Assembly: GCA_020350565.1 (NCBI GenBank)
Contig: CP070718.1
Span: 3,598,643 to 3,636,624 of the forward strand
Length of the DNA stretch: 37,982 nt
Direction of reading: 5' to 3'
From: Phycisphaerales bacterium
GTDB lineage: Bacteria > Planctomycetota > Phycisphaerae > UBA1845
Each line of letters begins with the position of its first letter. The stretch's first letter is position 1. The translations under genes and the position numbers were made by a program. The notes beneath the pieces are model-generated. The model made no database searches, had not been told where the DNA came from, and saw only the letters and a list, made by a program, of their open reading frames with translations. Positions 34,801 through 37,982 of this stretch are shown in pieces.

Positions 34801-36364
34801 GGTCGTTGGATCGGTCAGCGGTCTGGTTGACTGGGAGGGCGCCTTTGACCCCTTTACGAAGACTTTCACGCTTCGACCCACAATGCCCATCCTTGCGGGC
34901 GAAGACGTCACCGTGACAGCCACGAGCTCGCTCCAGGATTTGGCCGGGAACGGCTTGGCCGAAGCCCATACGTTCGGCTTCACCGTCTGTTCGGACAGCA
35001 CTCCGCCCACGCTCCAAGGCGTTCCCGACGTCGATGTGGTTGAGAACTCGAGCTACGTTCATGCGGTCGACCTTTGGGCGTACGCGGCCGATCCCGACAC
35101 GCCCGCAAGTGCCCTCATGTTCGCCATCGAGGGCGACCCGGACCCGAACTGCGGTGTGATCATCGACGCGAACCGCTACATTGACGCGGTACCCGCCCCA
35201 GACTGGTTCGGCACCTGCCAGATCACGGTCTCGGTGAGTGACGGTTGCGATGGATGGGACACCGATATCTTCACGTTGACCGTGGTTGACGAGGTGACCG
35301 CATCCGGTCTTCCCTCCCAGGTTACGCCGCTCGATCAAACCGTGGGAAGCGAAGATGGCACTGCAACGTTTAATGTCCACATCGCCGACGGTCAGCAGAC
35401 GCCATGGACCTCCCAGATCACCGGCGGTGCCGATTGGCTGAGCATCAGCTCCGGCCTCAGCGGAGAAGGTGACGGCACCGTCGAGGCCGCTTACGAGGTC
35501 AACGCGGGACCCGGCCAGCGCATCGGTGCGATCCGGGTGACCGCGCCCGGTGAGACCGGCAGTCCTTGGGACGTCACGGTGACTCAGGTCATTCCTGTGG
35601 CGGGATTCATCCAGTTAACGCTGACCCCGCAGGAGGCCGCTGACGCGGGCATTCAATGGCGCGTGGACGACGGGCCTTGGCACCAGAGCGGCGAGGTCGA
35701 GCTCGATATTCCGCCCGGCAGCCACGCGATCGATTATTTGGCGGTCGCAGGCTGGCTGGCGCCCGAGGAAGATTCAGTCCTCATTGACGGACGCGGGCTG
35801 TTCGTGACCCGCGCTATGTCAAGAGACTGCAACAACAACGGCATCGCCGACGAGTTCGAGCCCCAGGACGACTGCAATGACAATGGGGTCCAAGATATCT
35901 GCGACCTCGCCGAAGGCACGAGTGCCGACTGCAACGAGAATGCCGTTCCGGATGAATGCGATATTGCCGACGGTACAAGCGAGGACTGCACCGGAAACGG
36001 CACGCCCGACGAGTGCGAGCCCGACTGCAACGAGAACGGATCGGCGGACTCCTGCGACATCGCTGACGGCAACAGCTTCGACTGGAATGAAAACGGCGTT
36101 CCGGACGAATGCGAGTGCACGGGCCTGGAATGCTGTAATTTCTTGACGAGCAACCCTCCCGTCTGCCTCGGCGATGCCAATGGTGACGGCCAGGTGACGC
36201 CGACTGACGTCGGACTGATCAAGTTCTTCTATGGCCAGACCGACCTGGAGTCGCTCTGCCGCTACGACATACAATGCGACGGCACCATCAAACCCGCCGA
36301 TATAGGCTTGACCAAGCTGTACTACGGCGATTGCGAAGGTAAGCCCGATCCCTGCTGGCGGTAG
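31889..36364 (+). CDS. Giant surface protein: Asp-box propellers, degenerate GH16-like domain, BACON, dockerin-like tail
   Basis: A 1,491-residue exported protein (signal peptide about 1-29, SLQA/AV). Residues about 30-705 form beta-propellers with roughly eleven Asp-box motifs (KTTDGGETW, RSTDGGETW, VSMDGGQTW, KTTDWGDTW), of the sortilin/BNR type. Residues about 712-934 resemble GH16 laminarinase-like lectin folds, but the active-site strand reads EIVIHF (Glu823, Val825, His827) instead of ExDxE, so catalysis is unlikely. Next comes an SbsA-type Ig domain (about 945-1035), a cadherin-like stretch, a BACON domain (about 1145-1235), and a PEGA-like segment. DCNxNxxPDECDI repeats start near 1312, and a dockerin-like module ends the protein (from about 1420). 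Probably it binds polysaccharide or protein outside the cell. It overlaps the DUF4198-like gene by 4 nt. Its C-terminal module nearly repeats that of the selenoprotein. Confidence 0.88.
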   Translation: MNRMIHQPWAAIALAAILLSWGFSPSLQAAVNEWTSIGPEPVTSGPFTGRVSALVTSPTNPNRFYAGGASGGVWRTLDGGFTWQPLTDHLPACAIGALAMDPFDEDTIYAGTGEANFANHCLYGLGIYKTTDGGETWRILAGETFGGRTFSRLVVSYVDSQVLYASIMQAGGFPARNAAKGHPGENGPLGVFRSTDGGETWEHLLNGLPPVAASDVWMHPTDPNILFAAIGDIFGHPDNGIYRSMDGGDSWTKLTEGLPTVPVGRITLAIAPSLPDLMYAIITEPSDESGGGAELLFVYRSQNGGDFWQARNTGNFQATYGWYLSVAIVHPTNPNIAFVGGVTMLRTTDGGGIWQDVTPPHVDMHAFAYDAVGALICGNDGGIHYTTNHGDTWFARNDTINVIQFYPGISLHPTNPIFVLGGTQDNGTNRRDSALAWSHRLGGDGGHTALHPETPNTMFAELQGTGNLYRSTNGGNSFSLSSNGIYGLDRNCFLPPIVYDPTNKDRLLYGTHRIYESLNRGQSWTAISGDLTGGAPAAIRSIAIAPSNPQTVYAATNDHRILVSMDGGQTWEVKLTDATGWPRTTREIAIDPLDDSIVYLGGARFGVDQIRKTTDWGDTWVTLDGDLPDVPVNAVAVDRTDAGRTILLGTDTGVFFSFNEGQSWDKVGTNLPNVPANDIRIDPNFDRVVIATLGRGAWEIDLPRPDRLPEPILDEFNYAFAPEQRDNSTWAKSSACWDFDDNEVCPGIDEGVQFEPQYVSTQEPQDENDGVLAITVPAGECKGGRIDTLRADLHFGRYRAKIKTADVAGVVNSFFNYRGEVSEIVIHFATDDLQAPPCSVQFGTRVDEATDQLAEIIDCFPSEDYHVYGFDWYEDHVDFMVDEMVIATITDPVPPHRSAVSLANWTCDSTWGQGPPASDATMLVDWVFYSPFETRAPRVNGHSYEDEPDPTITVRFDEFMHPEMFDTSTLSVVGSVSGLVDWEGAFDPFTKTFTLRPTMPILAGEDVTVTATSSLQDLAGNGLAEAHTFGFTVCSDSTPPTLQGVPDVDVVENSSYVHAVDLWAYAADPDTPASALMFAIEGDPDPNCGVIIDANRYIDAVPAPDWFGTCQITVSVSDGCDGWDTDIFTLTVVDEVTASGLPSQVTPLDQTVGSEDGTATFNVHIADGQQTPWTSQITGGADWLSISSGLSGEGDGTVEAAYEVNAGPGQRIGAIRVTAPGETGSPWDVTVTQVIPVAGFIQLTLTPQEAADAGIQWRVDDGPWHQSGEVELDIPPGSHAIDYLAVAGWLAPEEDSVLIDGRGLFVTRAMSRDCNNNGIADEFEPQDDCNDNGVQDICDLAEGTSADCNENAVPDECDIADGTSEDCTGNGTPDECEPDCNENGSADSCDIADGNSFDWNENGVPDECECTGLECCNFLTSNPPVCLGDANGDGQVTPTDVGLIKFFYGQTDLESLCRYDIQCDGTIKPADIGLTKLYYGDCEGKPDPCWR

Positions 36365-36420
36365 GCGCAGGACAGGAGAATACCACGGAGGCGTCCGCGG
36401 AGGCGATGCGCCGGCGGGAG

Positions 36421-36480
36421 TCCTGTCCGTCCGTTGAAAAAGTGCGGCCCGGCCCCCCTCGGCCGATTATTCGCGACCAA
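36421..36480 (+). repeat. Imperfect 60-nt intergenic repeat, copy B
   Basis: Partner of 26685-26744 (45 of 60 identical by my count). It begins 57 nt after the stop of the giant surface protein gene. The rest of the 516-nt gap to 36880 also contains the promoter and palindrome listed separately; no gene is evident in it. Confidence 0.55.
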
Positions 36481-36634
36481 GGCCTGCGGGTCACAGAAAG
36501 CTGCCGGACACCGGCAAAAGTGGGACATCCTCTTGCCCCATTCCGGCGGGCCCGCAAGCCGGTTCCCCGGGCATGGGCCCTGGTGCAGTGGGGCAGACCG
36601 CCGGTGGACGCGTAATCGGACCCTCCGAGACCGG

Positions 36635-36648
36635 GTGACCGCGGTCAC
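36635..36648. promoter_or_regulatory. 14-bp palindrome upstream of the RRM gene promoter
   Basis: GTGACCGCGGTCAC is a perfect palindrome 36 nt upstream of the -35 hexamer at 36685. The location fits an activator or repressor site; nothing else identifies it. Confidence 0.35.
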
Positions 36649-36684
36649 GGCCCGGACCGCCGCCGATTGAGCCCGGAACCGGGG

Positions 36685-36712
36685 TTGACTTATACCGGGT
36701 GTCGAGTACACT
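36685..36712 (+). promoter_or_regulatory. Candidate promoter of the RRM-protein gene
   Basis: TTGACT (36685-36690), 16 nt, TACACT (36707-36712). It would give a leader of about 160 nt before the ATG at 36881, long enough for structure-based control, as is usual for cold-responsive RNA-binding proteins. Confidence 0.5.
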
Positions 36713-36880
36713 TCTGCCAGTTGGTTCGTTGAACGAGGCACACGCCTGACGAGGGAATCCAAGTCTGGAACGCACTGCCAAAATCGTCTTTCGACCTTCG
36801 AGGCCGTTGCGTCGGCCGCTTTCACTCACGACCCTGAAAGTAAAACGACGGGTCGCACGTGCCATCGACAGGAGTCTGTG

Positions 36881-37192
36881 ATGAGCAAGAAGTTGTACGT
36901 TGGGAACCTCAGCTACGATGTCAGCAGTTCGGACCTGGAGGCGTTGCTGGCGGCACATGGAACGGTCTTGAGCGCGGAAGTGATCACGGACCGGATGACA
37001 GGCCGGAGTAAGGGCTTCGGTTTCGTCGAGATGGAGTCCGCGGCGGAGGCCGACGCGGCCATCGAGGCGTTGAACGGCCAGCAGCACGGCGATCGAACGC
37101 TGACCGTGAACGAGGCCAGGCCCCGTGCCCCGCGCACGGGCGGCGGTCGCGGCGGTTACGGCGGCGGTGGTGGTCGCCGAGACCGCTACTAA
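36881..37192 (+). CDS. RRM-domain glycine-rich RNA-binding protein
   Basis: A 103-residue single-RRM protein of the bacterial (cyanobacterial Rbp-like) group. RNP2 is LYVGNL (about 5-10) and RNP1 is KGFGFVEM (about 44-51), with the aromatic residues for RNA stacking intact. The RRM covers about 3-80. A short Gly/Arg tail follows (GGGRGGYGGGGGRRDRY), the RGG-type ending that adds non-specific RNA affinity. The cellular role is probably RNA chaperoning or cold adaptation. Start: AGGAG 6 nt before ATG at 36881; a GTG lies just upstream. The gene has its own promoter candidate and a strong terminator, so it is a single-gene unit. Confidence 0.95.
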   Translation: MSKKLYVGNLSYDVSSSDLEALLAAHGTVLSAEVITDRMTGRSKGFGFVEMESAAEADAAIEALNGQQHGDRTLTVNEARPRAPRTGGGRGGYGGGGGRRDRY

Positions 37193-37216
37193 ACCAGGTA
37201 ACGGTACCAACAACTT

Positions 37217-37251
37217 CAAGGCCACCAATTCAATGGTGGCCTTGTTTTTTT
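37217..37251 (+). terminator. Rho-independent terminator of the RRM gene
   Basis: CAAGGCCACCA (37217-37227), loop ATTCAA, TGGTGGCCTTG (37234-37244): a perfect 11-bp stem followed directly by seven T (37245-37251). It lies 25 nt after the stop codon. Textbook form. Confidence 0.93.
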
Positions 37252-37259
37252 ACCGCCCG

Positions 37260-37706
37260 TTCACTCCACTGGACAGCCCAGCGCACCCTCCGTTGCAGGG
37301 CCAATCACCATGCGCAATCTGGCACCCCCAAGCACAGCCGTCCGCCGCTAGCGTCGCAGAGGGATGATTCTGTTGACGTCATAAATGGACGGGGCAGGCT
37401 CCGGGCATCGGATGACATAGTGAATAGCATCCAGATTCACATCGCGATCTTGTGTGTGCATCCTCCCGGCGACCGCAATATGGGCGGCACCGTCGACCCG
37501 CAAGATGAAGGGCAGTTTCACATTGACTACGGGCCAGCCTGCACGCCGGACTCGGGGCTGTGGCTGCTCCATCTGGACGCCGACGAGGATGAAGACAACT
37601 ACTTCAAGGGGGCATCGCCGACGCACTGGGTCGGCGACTTCCGGCACCGTTAGGACACCGAGAAAGACGCAGCCCGACGGCAACTCGGCGCTCGGAAATG
37701 AATTGA
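37260..37706. other. Ambiguous region with overlapping plausible frames on both strands
   Basis: Two frames share the same triplets. On the plus strand 37420-37653 (GTG start) reads TVDPQDEGQFHIDYGP and HLDADEDEDNYFKG with GC-rich third positions. On the minus strand 37348-37683 reads VDGAAHIAVAGRMHTQDRDVN and ends VNRIIPLRR. Neither has a clear Shine-Dalgarno or a family I recognise. One of them may be a real small or decayed gene; I cannot choose. Confidence 0.3.
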
Positions 37707-37982
37707 TTACGGGTGTACGGGAGGGGCATCGAAGGCGATACAGTACTGCGCGCTGAATAGCGGATACTGCACGCGAACCCGGTAGCCGCGCAGGCGGTTG
37801 CTCTCCCAGCCGAGTTTGTCGCAGACGTACTGCACGATCTCGACGTGACGACCCACCTCACTGGCCCGAAAGCGCGCCGCACCTTTACCCAGCGACTGGA
37901 TCGAGTCCATAATGTCGAACCGATCCAATTCGCGCGATGGATCGTCTGGGGCGGCAATGCCCCGTAAGTGCATGTCGTAGAT
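37707..37982 (-). CDS. Unknown protein, C-terminal fragment at the window edge
   Basis: The minus-strand frame is open to the right edge and ends at 37707, giving at least 91 residues: IYDMHLRGIAAPDDPSRELD, a helix-rich middle (FDIMDSIQSLGKGAARFRASEVGRHVEIVQYVCDKLGW), and a beta-like end (YRVRVQYPLFSAQYCIAFDA). The composition looks like real protein. I do not recognise the family. An internal ATG at 37973 could be its start, which would make it an 88-residue protein, but the coding signal seems to continue beyond the edge. Confidence 0.5.
   Translation of the reverse strand: MYDMHLRGIAAPDDPSRELDRFDIMDSIQSLGKGAARFRASEVGRHVEIVQYVCDKLGWESNRLRGYRVRVQYPLFSAQYCIAFDAPPVHP

Overview
The window is high-GC bacterial DNA that reads as Planctomycetota (PVC group). 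The evidence is: secreted proteins built from DCNxNGxPDECDI-type calcium-loop repeats with dockerin-like C-termini, an ECF sigma factor followed by a Ser/Thr kinase with TPR repeats, large multihaem cytochromes beside a Rieske/cytochrome b pair, and clustered short palindromes between genes. I cannot place it below phylum from sequence alone.

Layout. (1) 2-325: 3' end of glnS. (2) 357-8885, minus strand: a five-gene respiratory cluster, transcribed from 8885 towards 357. It encodes a 9-haem cytochrome c, a Rieske protein, a b6-type cytochrome b, a NapC/NirT-type membrane cytochrome with ten c-haem sites, and a 19-haem cytochrome c fused to a b-type membrane domain. Together these have 38 c-type haem sites plus b haems and one 2Fe-2S cluster, and look like a quinol-oxidising route that exports electrons to the periplasm or beyond. 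(3) 9498-17751, plus strand: a DUF434 protein, an anchored protein of unknown function, a secreted alpha/beta hydrolase, an ECF sigma factor/Ser-Thr kinase pair, endonuclease V and a second alpha/beta hydrolase. (4) 17941-20262, minus strand: a secreted thioredoxin-fold protein with an in-frame UGA. (5) 20758-25081, minus strand: an O-methyltransferase, two tandem clpP paralogues and tig. (6) 25595-37192, plus strand: class I aldolase (fbaB), a small conserved protein, a Tat-exported nitroreductase-like protein with a dockerin-like tail, a Fic protein, a DUF4198-like protein overlapping a 1,491-residue propeller/GH16-like surface protein, and an RRM RNA-binding protein with a clear terminator. 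(7) The right edge holds a truncated unknown gene.

Main discovery. Calling the gene at 17941 from its longest open frame gives a start at 20085 and loses the signal peptide and redox motif. Reading upstream in the same frame gives a good ribosome binding site, an ATG at 20262, a signal peptide, and a single TGA at 20122-20124 exactly where the first cysteine of a thioredoxin CxxC motif should be (TG-U-GYC). Eighteen nucleotides after the TGA there is a GGUC tetraloop on a perfect 7-bp stem. This is the loop and spacing I recall for the E. coli fdhF SECIS element. I infer a secreted selenoprotein with a UxxC redox centre carried on a planctomycete surface-protein scaffold, a combination I do not know to be described.

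Other points of note are a ClpP paralogue whose catalytic Asp is Asn, a GH16-like domain lacking its catalytic residues, a near-identical C-terminal module shared by two surface proteins, a strong inverted repeat over the fic promoter, and a recurring promoter pattern (TTGnnn, 16 nt, TATGCT).
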